A stretch of DNA of 64,000 nt, taken from assembly GCF_018310345.1 (NCBI RefSeq), contig NZ_JAGXBY010000003.1, positions 372,001 to 436,000 on the forward strand, given 5' to 3'. Source of the DNA: Ornithinibacillus massiliensis (GTDB lineage: Bacteria; Bacillota; Bacilli; Bacillales; Amphibacillaceae). Positions 26,300-35,384 of this stretch are shown here, piece by piece. Each line of letters opens with the position of its first letter. The stretch's first letter is position 1. Below the pieces are notes generated by a model. That model did no database searches and was not told where the DNA came from. It saw nothing but the letters and a program-made list of their open reading frames with translations. The position numbers were made by a program, and so were the translations under genes.

Positions 26300-27187
26300 T
26301 TATACCTCCACCTTCTCCATATCATGTAAATAGCGATGCACTAGTTGCACGATTCGGTTAATTTCATGTTTTCGCTCTGTTTTTATAAATGTTTGCTTTA
26401 AGGATAACAGAACACTTTCAATTAAAAATTCCCTTGGGCTATTTGAGGTTATCTCTTCCTTGAGAAACGTTAAATAGGCTAGGGTTTCTCCATTTACGTT
26501 AACGATAAGTTGATCGATATCATGTAGTAGGATGTCAAGTCTATCATGCGGAGGAATGTCATCTGGTTCTACTGAGAGCCAATTGTAATCAAAGAATGTC
26601 TCTCCTGATTCGACTTGTTCTAGAATAACAGGCTTCAAGCGTTTTATAATAAACCGGATAACCCTTTCCGCCTCCAGTTCTTTGTTCGCTCCCATGTTCC
26701 ACACATAAAGAAAATGATGGATCATCCCTGATAGCATGACAGACTGATCTAAAGCATAATCCGGAATGCCCGGGGTATACACTTCACGAAGGCGCGTGGC
26801 CAACCACTGCAATTCTGAACGAAATTGCTGGTTCAAGTATTTCCTAATCTCTAGATTATCTCCCTCCATCACACTATCGATTAAAGCATGTATATGATAC
26901 TTTCTTGTCATATGGATTCGAACAGCAACCTGTTTGATGAACACCTCTTCATCCTGTTTGTCTTTTCCTATGGCAAGTTCAATACGCTTTTGATTCCCTT
27001 CCGTCTCTATTAATTCGATAATTGCTAATAAGCAATCCTTTTTAGAGGCAAAATAATTGTAGAAGGTTCCTTTGGAGATTTCAGCTTCATCAATGATGTC
27101 CTGTATGCTAGTTGCCTGATACCCCTTTTCGATAAATAGTCGATGCGCGGTGTCTAATACCTTCTTCTTTCGTTTCGTTATATTCAA
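26300..27187 (-). CDS. TetR/AcrR-family regulator
   Basis: About 295 residues. The N-terminal HTH is typical: KVLDTAHRLFIEKGYQATSI, then DEAEISKGTFYNYFASKKDCL. The long C-terminal part (about 60-295) is the ligand-binding and dimer domain, larger than the usual 140 residues for TetR proteins. TTG 27187 (five bases after AGGTGAT) and GTG 27196 are both possible starts; I prefer TTG. It is divergent from the DHA2 exporter at 27348 and probably represses it, with a palindrome between them. Confidence 0.88.
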   Translation of the reverse strand: MNITKRKKKVLDTAHRLFIEKGYQATSIQDIIDEAEISKGTFYNYFASKKDCLLAIIELIETEGNQKRIELAIGKDKQDEEVFIKQVAVRIHMTRKYHIHALIDSVMEGDNLEIRKYLNQQFRSELQWLATRLREVYTPGIPDYALDQSVMLSGMIHHFLYVWNMGANKELEAERVIRFIIKRLKPVILEQVESGETFFDYNWLSVEPDDIPPHDRLDILLHDIDQLIVNVNGETLAYLTFLKEEITSNSPREFLIESVLLSLKQTFIKTERKHEINRIVQLVHRYLHDMEKVEV

Positions 27188-27212
27188 TTTAATCACCTAA
27201 TTAAAACGTTAG

Positions 27213-27232
27213 TATAGTTTCATTTAACTATA
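27213..27232. promoter_or_regulatory. Candidate TetR operator palindrome
   Basis: TATAGTT (27213-27219), six bases TCATTT, then AACTATA (27226-27232), a perfect 7-bp inverted repeat. It sits between tetR and the divergent exporter, 17-26 bases from the regulator's start. Confidence 0.55.
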
Positions 27233-27347
27233 AGATTATCTTTTTTTCAATAAACGGCAAAAGTGGAAATCTTTTCTTTACACTCCATTTACTAACAGGA
27301 TAAAAAACTTAAGTATTTTTATTCTGCATAGAAAGTAGGTAAAGTTC

Positions 27348-28826
27348 ATGACAAATTCGATTAACCAGGAGCAGAAAGCGCCTTATGGAATTATTGCCAT
27401 TCTATTTCTTGGTGCCTTTGTAGCAATATTAAATGAAACCTTTTTAAATGTAGCATTACCATCTATCATGGATGAATTTAGCGTAAGCCCTGCTACAGTA
27501 CAGTGGTTAGCCACTGGTTATATGTTAATTAATGGCATTCTAATTCCTGCCAGTGCATTTTTCATCCAGCGGTTTACGAATAGACATATATTCCTTGTGG
27601 CAATGGGACTCTTTACATTAGGTACCCTACTCGCAGGCCTGTCACCATCATTCGGAATTCTATTAGCTGCTAGAATGATTCAAGCATCGGGTTCTGCCAT
27701 CATGATGCCGCTTTTAATGAATGTCATGTTAGTCGCATTTCCAATTGAAAAGCGTGGACAAGTAATGGGTTTCTTTGGCCTGGTCATGATTGTAGCACCA
27801 GCAATAGGCCCAACCTTATCTGGATATATTGTAGAACACTTTAGCTGGAGAATGTTATTCCACATTGTATTACCGTTCTCCATCATTTCGCTATTATATG
27901 CGCTATTCCGTCTGAAGAATTTCACACCACAGCATAAAATTAAACTAGATGTCCTTTCGCTTCTACTTTCTAGTATAGGATTTGGTGGGCTATTATATGG
28001 ATTTAGCTCAGCCGGTGATATAGGATGGGGAAATCCATGGGTATACAGCACTATCACTGCCGGTAGTATCTCCCTTGTGTTACTAGTTCTACGTCAGTTC
28101 AGACTTGATGAGCCTTTACTCGAGTTCCGTATCTTTAAGTACCCTATGTTTGCATTATCTAACGCTATTTCGGTAACGGTGTCCCTTGCACTATTCTCCG
28201 GCATGATACTGATTCCACTGTATATTCAAACCGTCCGTGATTTTTCACCTACCGAGGCTGGATTACTTATGCTCCCTGGAGCCTTAGTAATGGGAATCAT
28301 GTCACCTATATCAGGAAGAATTTTTGATAAACATGGTGCGAAAGTAATGTCGATTATTGGGTTAAGCTTATTATTAATTACGACATTTGTATTTAGTAAC
28401 TTATCGCTGACCACATCGTACTTTTTTGTTTTAATCATCTTCTGTATTCGGGCATTTGCCATGTCATTAGTTAATATGCCAGTCATTACAAACGGGTTAA
28501 ACCAATTACCGGCCAAGGACTATCCACATGGTACGGCGTTAAATAACACATTATCCCAAGTAGCAGGCGCAATTGGATCGGCACTGTTAGTTACTGTCAT
28601 GAATAACCGAAGTGAGGCAAGGCTAGCAGAACTCACCCAAGACCCAATGGAGGTAGTGGATCCAGAATCAACCATCGACCCTGCCGCACAAATAGCCAAT
28701 CATGCCATGTTAAATGGCATTAATTTCTCATTCTTTATATCTGCACTAATTGTAGTCGTTGCACTAGTATTAGCCTTCTTTATTAAACGAGTACCAATAA
28801 CAAATCCGGACCCAATAGAAGAATAA
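27348..28826 (+). CDS. DHA2-family multidrug exporter
   Basis: A 492-residue protein with about 14 transmembrane segments. Helix 1 carries LNETFLNVALPSIM, helix 5 motif C reads APAIGPTLSGYIVEHFSW, and the helix 2-3 loop has RFTNRH. It matches the LmrB/EmrB drug:proton antiporter branch and is a paralogue of the protein at 10074-11492. Its divergent TetR neighbour suggests induction by a toxic substrate. An extra acidic loop near residues 425-445 before the last helix is absent from the paralogue. Confidence 0.9.
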   Translation: MTNSINQEQKAPYGIIAILFLGAFVAILNETFLNVALPSIMDEFSVSPATVQWLATGYMLINGILIPASAFFIQRFTNRHIFLVAMGLFTLGTLLAGLSPSFGILLAARMIQASGSAIMMPLLMNVMLVAFPIEKRGQVMGFFGLVMIVAPAIGPTLSGYIVEHFSWRMLFHIVLPFSIISLLYALFRLKNFTPQHKIKLDVLSLLLSSIGFGGLLYGFSSAGDIGWGNPWVYSTITAGSISLVLLVLRQFRLDEPLLEFRIFKYPMFALSNAISVTVSLALFSGMILIPLYIQTVRDFSPTEAGLLMLPGALVMGIMSPISGRIFDKHGAKVMSIIGLSLLLITTFVFSNLSLTTSYFFVLIIFCIRAFAMSLVNMPVITNGLNQLPAKDYPHGTALNNTLSQVAGAIGSALLVTVMNNRSEARLAELTQDPMEVVDPESTIDPAAQIANHAMLNGINFSFFISALIVVVALVLAFFIKRVPITNPDPIEE

Positions 28827-28830
28827 AGCG

Positions 28831-28865
28831 ACCCCTCACTTGCATATGCAAGGAGGGGTATTTAA
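28831..28865. terminator. Bidirectional terminator
   Basis: ACCCCTC (28831-28837) pairs with GAGGGGT (28853-28859); the loop itself contains the palindrome CTTGCATATGCAAG. It lies between the convergent exporter and lipoprotein genes. Confidence 0.75.
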
Positions 28866-29404
28866 TTATAGCTAAACAGGACATTTCCATCTCGATCGAT
28901 CACATCAAATGTAATCGAATATGTATCTTCAAACTCCTCTGGTAACAAATCAACAAAAATATGCTTATTATTAATTTCTACCTGATTTTCATGTAATGTA
29001 CCATCACCATCTGTGATTTTATACGTGACATGCTCTGCCTTCGGATAATGAAAAATACCGCCCCAAACAAAATTTATTGGTTCATCCGTATTCTCACCTA
29101 TCGTATCCAAATGGACAAATTCCGATTTCCGACCGATATCAACAGCCACGGTAAACATTTCTGTCTTATCTAGCTCATACCGATTAAATTTCGTTAATTC
29201 ATATGTCGTTCTGTAAATATAAAAATCACCATTACTATCTTTGGAAAGAAATATAACGACCCCGACATCATCATTCTGATATAAGATCTCCGGTTTATCA
29301 TATTTTCCAAACTCACTTTTACTAATCGCATCATAAAGAGTCTGAGATGAACACCCAACTAAAACCACAACGATGAACACCAAGATTGCTAATAACTTTC
29401 TCAT
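28862..29404 (-). CDS. Putative lipoprotein
   Basis: The 180-residue product starts with a lipoprotein signal peptide: Met-Arg-Lys, a hydrophobic core of about 14 residues and the lipobox LVGC, with Cys19 as the lipidated residue. The mature part has no family I recognise; it looks beta-rich, with GGIFHYP and a C-terminal Ig-like strand pattern. I choose ATG 29404, behind GGAGGAG. It should sit on the outer face of the membrane. Confidence 0.8.
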   Translation of the reverse strand: MRKLLAILVFIVVVLVGCSSQTLYDAISKSEFGKYDKPEILYQNDDVGVVIFLSKDSNGDFYIYRTTYELTKFNRYELDKTEMFTVAVDIGRKSEFVHLDTIGENTDEPINFVWGGIFHYPKAEHVTYKITDGDGTLHENQVEINNKHIFVDLLPEEFEDTYSITFDVIDRDGNVLFSYN

Positions 29405-29643
29405 TTTCTCCTCCCTGATACAAGACTTTTCTATATAACCAGCACAATTCCATACGAAATATGGGGAAATTAGTATGTCATAATAAAATTCCAAATAATG
29501 CTCTTATATATAGACGTATTAGCAGGCAAAAAGGTTTCAAATTTTTGGAAAACGATTTAAAAAATCATATTTTTCTTCAGCTTTAGCAATAGGTTCATTA
29601 TTTATTAACTTTCGGGCTTATGAAATAAGAAGTGAAAAGTACC

Positions 29644-30132
29644 TTAATTTACTCCTTCTAGTAATGAAAGTTTTTTACGTTCAAAATTTATTACGTCACT
29701 ATTTTGATAGGTAAAGTGGTGCTCATATACGTTCTCATTCTGTAACATTTCAGATAAGAAATAGGATAAATTAGCAACACCGGTATTCTCTGGGTGAAAA
29801 ATCCAGTCGACTTTCTTCCAATCTAAGATTCCTTCAGCAGTTTTTATTGGTGTAGGGTATGGATAAGACTCTGGTACCTCTCCTACAAATGCATACATTC
29901 CACCGGTATAGGAGTTATCCACATTCCATGTTACCAATCCTTTAAACTGGATCTCCTCTAATACGATTCCCGTTTCTTCATAGGTTTCCCTTAGAATACA
30001 TGCTTCTGGAGATTCGCCCTTATCTAGCTTTCCCCCAACACCATTCCAGCTACCCATCCAGGAAGATTTCTCGCGGTTTAATAATAGAATTTCGTCACCA
30101 CGCCGGATAAATCCGATAGTATAATGAAGCAT
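29644..30132 (-). CDS. Nudix hydrolase (MutT-like)
   Basis: A 162-residue Nudix protein. The complete Nudix box runs from G35 (GGKLDKGESPEA, then CILRETYEETGI), with the catalytic RE-x-x-EE present. The preceding WNGVGG and the N-terminal TIGFIRRGDEILLLNRE fit the 8-oxo-dGTP diphosphatase-like group that cleans damaged nucleotides, although other nucleoside-diphosphate substrates are possible. Confidence 0.88.
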   Translation of the reverse strand: MLHYTIGFIRRGDEILLLNREKSSWMGSWNGVGGKLDKGESPEACILRETYEETGIVLEEIQFKGLVTWNVDNSYTGGMYAFVGEVPESYPYPTPIKTAEGILDWKKVDWIFHPENTGVANLSYFLSEMLQNENVYEHHFTYQNSDVINFERKKLSLLEGVN

Positions 30133-30150
30133 TGCTATCTTCTCCTTACC

Positions 30151-30666
30151 TTAATCTTTAAGTTCTTTTCCCATGATAACATACGACTTGCCATTTTCAT
30201 TTGGAACAAAATTATCGCGAATGCTAATCCATCCTAATTTTTCATACAGTGTTCGAGCAGGAAGGTTATCCATTTGGGTAGTTAAGATAGCTGTTTCATT
30301 CATGACCTGCCCTGTTATCTCTGACAATATTGCTTCTCCAATTTTATTTCCTCTAAATGCCGGGTCTACTGCTAATTCAACTAATTCAAAGCAATCCGCT
30401 AACCATCGTTTCTGTTCTGTAGTAGAAAGAGATTTTTTTAGGAGGTCATGATAATATTGCCCCTCCATGGAGGTGTATCCATAAGCTAAGCTGATAATTT
30501 CTTCACCATCACTTGCTACAATTCCTCGAAACCCTGGGTAGGTGGCATGTCGTTTAAAGCGGATTAGAAACTCCTCCGCACTTGTTCCCCAAATTTTACT
30601 ATAAAGGCGGGCAATATTATTTATCTCCGGCTCATTAAACAGGATATTCCGAATCTCTATTAACAT
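30151..30666 (-). CDS. GNAT acetyltransferase
   Basis: A 171-residue protein with the GNAT acetyl-CoA motif in LAVDPAFRGNKIGEAILSEI (about residues 105-125) and a C-terminal TLYEKLGWISIRD. I choose ATG 30666, eight bases after AGGAG; this overlaps the stop of the upstream gene by seven bases. Substrate unknown. Confidence 0.8.
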   Translation of the reverse strand: MLIEIRNILFNEPEINNIARLYSKIWGTSAEEFLIRFKRHATYPGFRGIVASDGEEIISLAYGYTSMEGQYYHDLLKKSLSTTEQKRWLADCFELVELAVDPAFRGNKIGEAILSEITGQVMNETAILTTQMDNLPARTLYEKLGWISIRDNFVPNENGKSYVIMGKELKD

Positions 30667-31262
30667 TTTTCCAACTCCTGTAGTTTTATCACCCCTCGTT
30701 CGATACACGTCTCAACATATCCAACCATCTGCAAAAACGTAAAGACGTTTAATTCGGCATCTACATGTTCTTGCGGATAATCCATATCGCCTTTCAAATA
30801 AGGGATGAAGTTTTCGACATCGCTTACTTTTACTTCCTCCAAATCATGAATATGTTCAAGGGTCAGGTTATCTAACATACTAGCACTTATACTGTATTGT
30901 TGAAGTAATTTTGCATTTAACAGACGAAAATCGCCATGATATTGTTCAAGGAGTGTCTGATCTTGATCCATGCGATTTTTCAGCCAACTAAAGTAAAAAC
31001 CATTCATCCAGACATCATCAGCTATTAAATGGGTGTAGTATCCTAATACATAGTCTGTTCGCTCGGGATATTTTTGCAAGAATGTATCGATTTCAATCGT
31101 AGTAGAATAATCCTTCTCCGAGCCCTTAAAAAAATGCGACTTATTTTTAGGATATACCGCATCAGGTGCAACTCCTCCGAGTAGAAAAGCCATCTGATTG
31201 TTAATACCAATTTCCTCTGCGATTCTTTTGGCAATGATGAAGTGCATGATTCTAGATCCCAT
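30660..31262 (-). CDS. Zinc-dependent phospholipase C-like protein
   Basis: A 200-residue helical protein with the S1/P1-type metal pattern: an N-terminal MHFIIAKRIAEEIG, then AFLLGGVAPDAVYPK (Asp ligand) and LGYYTHLIADDVW (His and Asp ligands), as in the Zn_dep_PLPC family. No signal peptide is present, so it is likely cytoplasmic, unlike secreted phospholipases. The substrate is unknown. It overlaps the downstream GNAT gene by seven bases, which suggests co-translation. Confidence 0.8.
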   Translation of the reverse strand: MGSRIMHFIIAKRIAEEIGINNQMAFLLGGVAPDAVYPKNKSHFFKGSEKDYSTTIEIDTFLQKYPERTDYVLGYYTHLIADDVWMNGFYFSWLKNRMDQDQTLLEQYHGDFRLLNAKLLQQYSISASMLDNLTLEHIHDLEEVKVSDVENFIPYLKGDMDYPQEHVDAELNVFTFLQMVGYVETCIERGVIKLQELEKC

Positions 31263-31410
31263 ATAACCACTCCTTTATCGGCTTGTCTTCTCTAAAAATT
31301 GTTCTACAATTAGATTATATAGTTTAGGCTGTTGTATATTTTTCCAATCCTTGTTAAATGAATAGAATCTCGTCACCTGTTCCAGTTGAAACGGCATGTA
31401 AAATCATCGT

Positions 31411-32292
31411 CTATATTCCTCTTTTCTGATAGGTAATTGATACAGGGTGTTTTGGTAAAGAAAGTGTGTGAAGTACTTCCATTGCATAGATACTAGTTGT
31501 GTCGAATTCCCCCTCAACATACTGGTAGCCGATTCTCATAGCATACTCAAGTTGCTTCACAACTAGCGATGGGATGATAGCAGCACTTGGCTCATCGAAT
31601 GCACCACACCAACCTAATTCCACCATGTCATCCCTCTCTGCTTCATGTAGAAAGGAATAGGCCAGAATTTTTTCTTCGTTCGGGTCTAAGCAGACAAAGC
31701 TACCTGAAGCTAGTAAATCCTCAGGATATGTAAGATTTCTCCATTTAGTAAGTTCCATTGTTGCGACTGGATTTACAAGATGAGTTTCCTCATAGTTTCT
31801 TTTTACGAGCGCTACAAGCTGATTGGCTAGCTTAGCATGAGGAGTTACTTCATCTAGAGGTTTGACCACTTGATTGGTCGGAATAGCGAAACTAGCATGA
31901 TCCTTTAATACGTTAATTCTCGGTAAATAGGTTTTTCGGATAATCGTGAACAGATTGTCCAGATAAAAGGCATGTAACCGATCGTTCTCATCCACTATGG
32001 TTTGTAAGGGATAATCTTGTTGTTCAAGATGCCTTTCTAACTCTGCAAGTAAAGCTTTAGCAGCCTCCGTATGATGAGCCATACAAGTAAAATAGGTACA
32101 ATTCGGATGGAAGCTACTTTTCCAAGCCATTATCATGCCGTTTATTTCTCCCTGACTGTAAACCAAAAAGACATGCTTATAGGTAGAGTGTCTTATTCGG
32201 TGTAATATCTCGCTATCCTCATCCAATGCGGTGATAAAATTTATCAACTGTAATTCATCGGACGGCTGATAGCTTTTCATTGTATATGTCAT
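31411..32292 (-). CDS. GNAT-family acetyltransferase, two-domain
   Basis: A 293-residue protein with an N-terminal GNAT-like half (about 1-130) and a second half (150-293) containing YSFLHEAERDDMVELGWCGAF and an Ala/Ile-rich helix, which resembles a second degenerate acetyltransferase fold. Neither half has a clean Q/R-x-x-G-x-G/A loop. It starts three bases before the stop of the next gene's region and follows the VOC gene closely (4-base gap), so they are probably co-transcribed. Function unknown. Confidence 0.65.
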   Translation of the reverse strand: MTYTMKSYQPSDELQLINFITALDEDSEILHRIRHSTYKHVFLVYSQGEINGMIMAWKSSFHPNCTYFTCMAHHTEAAKALLAELERHLEQQDYPLQTIVDENDRLHAFYLDNLFTIIRKTYLPRINVLKDHASFAIPTNQVVKPLDEVTPHAKLANQLVALVKRNYEETHLVNPVATMELTKWRNLTYPEDLLASGSFVCLDPNEEKILAYSFLHEAERDDMVELGWCGAFDEPSAAIIPSLVVKQLEYAMRIGYQYVEGEFDTTSIYAMEVLHTLSLPKHPVSITYQKRGI

Positions 32293-32295
32293 CTG

Positions 32296-32700
32296 TTATA
32301 TCCCTTTTGTATTCATTAATACAATTCGGAAGCCATCTGGGTCTTCGATAGTGACTCCACGTTCCTTCCAATATAGGTTCTCTGGTTCGACTTCCGGGTA
32401 GCCCATCTGTTCTAGTCTATTTTTCAATACGAGAATCTCAGCCTGATTGGGAATATAAAATACTAGTAAGTTGTCTTTTGTTGGTGCTGGGCATGGAGAG
32501 CCATCGACATGCTTGGTAAACTCGAGATGATAGGAAGCATCTGGAATGCCTATGATACCCCCTGTGTAGCCTCTATGCCCTTCAAATTCCGTTATCCGCT
32601 GAAGCCCTAATCCTTGCTCGTAGAAACGAATGACCTCGTCAAATTTATCGGTTGGCCTTGCAATTCGAACTTGTACTGCCGTAAAATGAGTGAATTTCAT
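32296..32700 (-). CDS. VOC-superfamily (glyoxalase-like) protein
   Basis: The 134-residue protein has the two beta-alpha-beta-beta-beta modules of the VOC fold: VQVRIARPTDKFDEVIRFYEQGLGL at the N-terminus and GVTIEDPDGFRIVLMNT at the C-terminus. Metal ligands of classic glyoxalase I are not obvious, so it may be a binding or resistance protein or have lost metal. I choose ATG 32700, seven bases after AGGAGGG. Confidence 0.82.
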   Translation of the reverse strand: MKFTHFTAVQVRIARPTDKFDEVIRFYEQGLGLQRITEFEGHRGYTGGIIGIPDASYHLEFTKHVDGSPCPAPTKDNLLVFYIPNQAEILVLKNRLEQMGYPEVEPENLYWKERGVTIEDPDGFRIVLMNTKGI

Positions 32701-32710
32701 TTCTTCCCTC

Positions 32711-33036
32711 CTAAGCAAAACTATCTCCTGAAACGATATGCCAGTGAAGATGTTTCGATTCTTGATACTCCCCTAGGTTCGTCATGACTCTACAAGCACC
32801 ATATTCATTCTCTACTTCACGTGCAACCTGTTGAATAACCTCTAATAAATCATGCAGTATCTCTTTATCCTCTTCGTCTATCCTAGTCAATGATGGGATA
32901 TGCTTCTTTGGAATAGCAACAATATGGACGGATAGAACGGACGCGTATGATAATAAGCTAAAACATGATCTGTCTCGCAAACCTTTTCCACCTTTGTCTT
33001 CCCACTTAGTACCTCTTCACAATAAAAATCATGCAT
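32711..33036 (-). pseudogene. HIT-family hydrolase gene with a one-base frameshift
   Basis: From ATG 33036 the frame reads MHDFYCEEVLSGKTKVEKVC, then ETDHVLAYYHTRPFYP, a normal HIT-protein N-terminus. At about 32926-32931 the frame must shift by one base: the next frame continues VHIVAIPKKHIPSL and ends with the active-site triad HLHWHIV near the C-terminus. One missing base (a G in the CCGTCC region) restores an intact protein of about 108 residues. HIT proteins hydrolyse nucleoside monophosphate adducts. A good site (GGGGGGA) precedes the ATG. It could be a true recent pseudogene or a sequencing error. Confidence 0.85.
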
Positions 33037-33243
33037 ATGAATTCCCCCCAGGATATGAAAAATATAAATTTTATAAACATTATAACATTTACTGTGGTAG
33101 GATAGAGACTAAAAGGAATGTTTTTCCATAGGGATTGTAAAAAAATCCGGGAATCTAGGCCATTTATCAATCGTCAAGTATGTACAAAATCAACTAAGTT
33201 AGTCGGTATCATGGAGTCTAAAATAATAGTGGAGTGAGGTTTA

Positions 33244-34545
33244 ATGAAAACAGAAGTATTAATTATTGGTGGGGGACCAGCAGGAGTGGAAGCGGCACTT
33301 GTGGCAAGTCATTATTCCAATCAGGTAACTCTCGTTTCTAATACTGCAGTTGGCGATTGGAAGGCAGGCTATACGAATATCTTTTTAGAACAAATAGAAG
33401 AAATTAAAAGAGCACGTTCCTTTTCCAATCCTAAATTTCATCGTATTTATCAAGATTGGCTTGCACATCAGCAAGACTTGTTACAGAAAGCAAATGTTCA
33501 ACTGGTACATGGTCATGCATCCTTCCTAAATGAAAGCACCATCAATGTCATTACCCCTTCGAATCATGAATTCTTGCTTACCAGTGAAAAAATAATCATT
33601 GCTAACGGGTCTCGTCCTATATTCCCAGAAAACATGAAGCCTAATGGACGAAATATATTTTCCTATCAGAATCTAATCGAGATGAACAGTATCCCTGCTT
33701 CTATCATCATTATTGGAGACAGTCCAATCGGATATGAGGCTGTGAATTTATTTAGACAATTAGCGGTTAAGGTTACCTGGTTACTTCCTGAAAAGGAAAA
33801 CCCATTATTGGATGACGATATTATTAGCTTCATGCACGCCCTTTATCAAGATTCTGGGGTAATGATTGAACGAGGGCCTTGGATAACCGATATACGTAAT
33901 GGAAATAGCAGTGTCACAGCAATTCGTCAAGACGGTGAAATCTTTGAAGCTGAAGCAGCATTTCTTACCTTAGGCTTTCGTTCAAATCTGGACACATTGG
34001 CAATAGAGAATACTAATCTACAGCTTAATCAAAATGGAAGTGTGGATTGCAATATGCTAGGTCAGACAGCTAGGGAATCCATTTACATTGTTGGTGATGC
34101 GCAAGGAGCAAATTCCTTAACTGGAGTACAAGCGAAAGCAATGGCACGAGCGGCGGCATTGCATGCTGTAGGACAGGATGCTGTAATCTCTGATATTCTT
34201 CCATTTTCATTTAATGAAAATCCTCAAATTGCGACAATCGGGGAATATCGAGCAAATGGGGAGGATCTATATTTCCTTAAAACACCTTATGACACGAAGA
34301 ACTTTAAAGCTTTCATGGCTAATCAGCGGGAAGGATTTCTCAAGATTGTTTGGGATAGACAGCATGTGATTAAAGGGGCATCCTGTATTGGTCATCAGGC
34401 AAAGGATATCATTTCGATGATTGGATGGATGATTCAGCATCATTACACCATAGAGGATGCTGAGCGTTTAATTGGGCCACACCCATCCGCTGCTGAATTG
34501 CTAGTTAGTGCATTGAGGGAAGTAAAATTTCAGCAACATTTTTAG
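33244..34545 (+). CDS. FAD-dependent pyridine nucleotide oxidoreductase without the redox disulfide
   Basis: The 433-residue protein has the class I flavoprotein layout: an FAD-binding GGGPAGVEAAL at 9-19, a second nucleotide fold around residue 155 (IIIIGDSPIGYEAV), an FAD motif with IYIVGDAQG near residue 280, and a C-terminal dimer domain ending with GPHPSAAEL. In dihydrolipoamide dehydrogenase and mercuric reductase the FAD fold is followed by a C-x4-C disulfide; here the region (SNTAVGDWKAGYTNIFL) has no Cys. It may be a NAD(P)H dehydrogenase with another acceptor. The gene stands alone. Confidence 0.85.
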   Translation: MKTEVLIIGGGPAGVEAALVASHYSNQVTLVSNTAVGDWKAGYTNIFLEQIEEIKRARSFSNPKFHRIYQDWLAHQQDLLQKANVQLVHGHASFLNESTINVITPSNHEFLLTSEKIIIANGSRPIFPENMKPNGRNIFSYQNLIEMNSIPASIIIIGDSPIGYEAVNLFRQLAVKVTWLLPEKENPLLDDDIISFMHALYQDSGVMIERGPWITDIRNGNSSVTAIRQDGEIFEAEAAFLTLGFRSNLDTLAIENTNLQLNQNGSVDCNMLGQTARESIYIVGDAQGANSLTGVQAKAMARAAALHAVGQDAVISDILPFSFNENPQIATIGEYRANGEDLYFLKTPYDTKNFKAFMANQREGFLKIVWDRQHVIKGASCIGHQAKDIISMIGWMIQHHYTIEDAERLIGPHPSAAELLVSALREVKFQQHF

Positions 34546-34692
34546 GACTATCAAAAGGGATCGATATAATCATCGTTTCCCTTTTTTAACTTGATGTACC
34601 GGACCACAATTAGTGGAACATATTAGTATAAAGCATCCAACTTGTCACAAAATAAACAGAAAGCGTGGATCTTTTTATTTTGGAGGATTAAG

Positions 34693-35253
34693 ATGGGTAA
34701 AGACCAATATTGGGATGAAATATATAAAGTTCGTGATAAGCTAAACGCAGATTTAATTTCCTATTGGAAAGAATTCTCTTTTCTAGATGATTGGCAATTT
34801 TGGCTTGTTCTTGCTTTATTAGTAATACCATTAGTGTTGTTATATGTTTACGTAGATCGAATTCGGATATTTGAAATATTATTTTTTGGTTTTTGTATAC
34901 ATTTGCTGTGGACCTATACGGATACGTTATTAGGCTTTACTTCTTTATTCGTCCATCAATATTTTATCGTTCCCCTTTTGCCATACGCTTTAAGTATGAC
35001 GTCATCCGTATTACCTGTTGGCTATATATTCGTCTATCAATATGCTACGAATCACGGTAAAAATTATTATCTGTATGCTATTTTGGTTAGTGCTGTATTC
35101 GCCTTTGTATTTTTACCAATCGAGGATTATATGGGACTGTCTGAGTTTAACAAAGGGATGAATATGTTTTACCTATTTCTTATCGATTTAGTGATTGCAT
35201 TTCTATCTTATTGGCTGACATTGTTTGTTAAGCGACTAGGTAAAGAAAGGTAA
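34693..35253 (+). CDS. CBO0543-like membrane protein
   Basis: A 186-residue protein with a short charged N-terminus and about five transmembrane helices (FWLVLALLVIPLVLLYVYV near residue 40, and four more to residue 178). The pattern of helices, the VDRIRIFEILFFGF segment and the SVLPVGYIFVYQY segment fit the CBO0543 family of Firmicute integral membrane proteins, whose function is unknown. I choose ATG 34693 behind TGGAGGA; an upstream TTG would add 17 residues without a site. A strong terminator follows. Confidence 0.75.
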   Translation: MGKDQYWDEIYKVRDKLNADLISYWKEFSFLDDWQFWLVLALLVIPLVLLYVYVDRIRIFEILFFGFCIHLLWTYTDTLLGFTSLFVHQYFIVPLLPYALSMTSSVLPVGYIFVYQYATNHGKNYYLYAILVSAVFAFVFLPIEDYMGLSEFNKGMNMFYLFLIDLVIAFLSYWLTLFVKRLGKER

Positions 35254-35264
35254 AGAAAGATTCG

Positions 35265-35298
35265 AATCGTACAGCTGACCGCGCTGTACGATTTTTTT
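35265..35298 (+). terminator. Strong intrinsic terminator
   Basis: AATCGTACAG (35265-35274) pairs with CTGTACGATT (35284-35293), followed by a run of seven T. Confidence 0.95.
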
Positions 35299-35384
35299 AT
35301 TGGGTGATTTATCGTATTGTTTTCTAAACTCTTTTCCGAATTTTGTGGTAATATTGTAGTAAAGAGAAGGCAAAGGAGTAGAAC

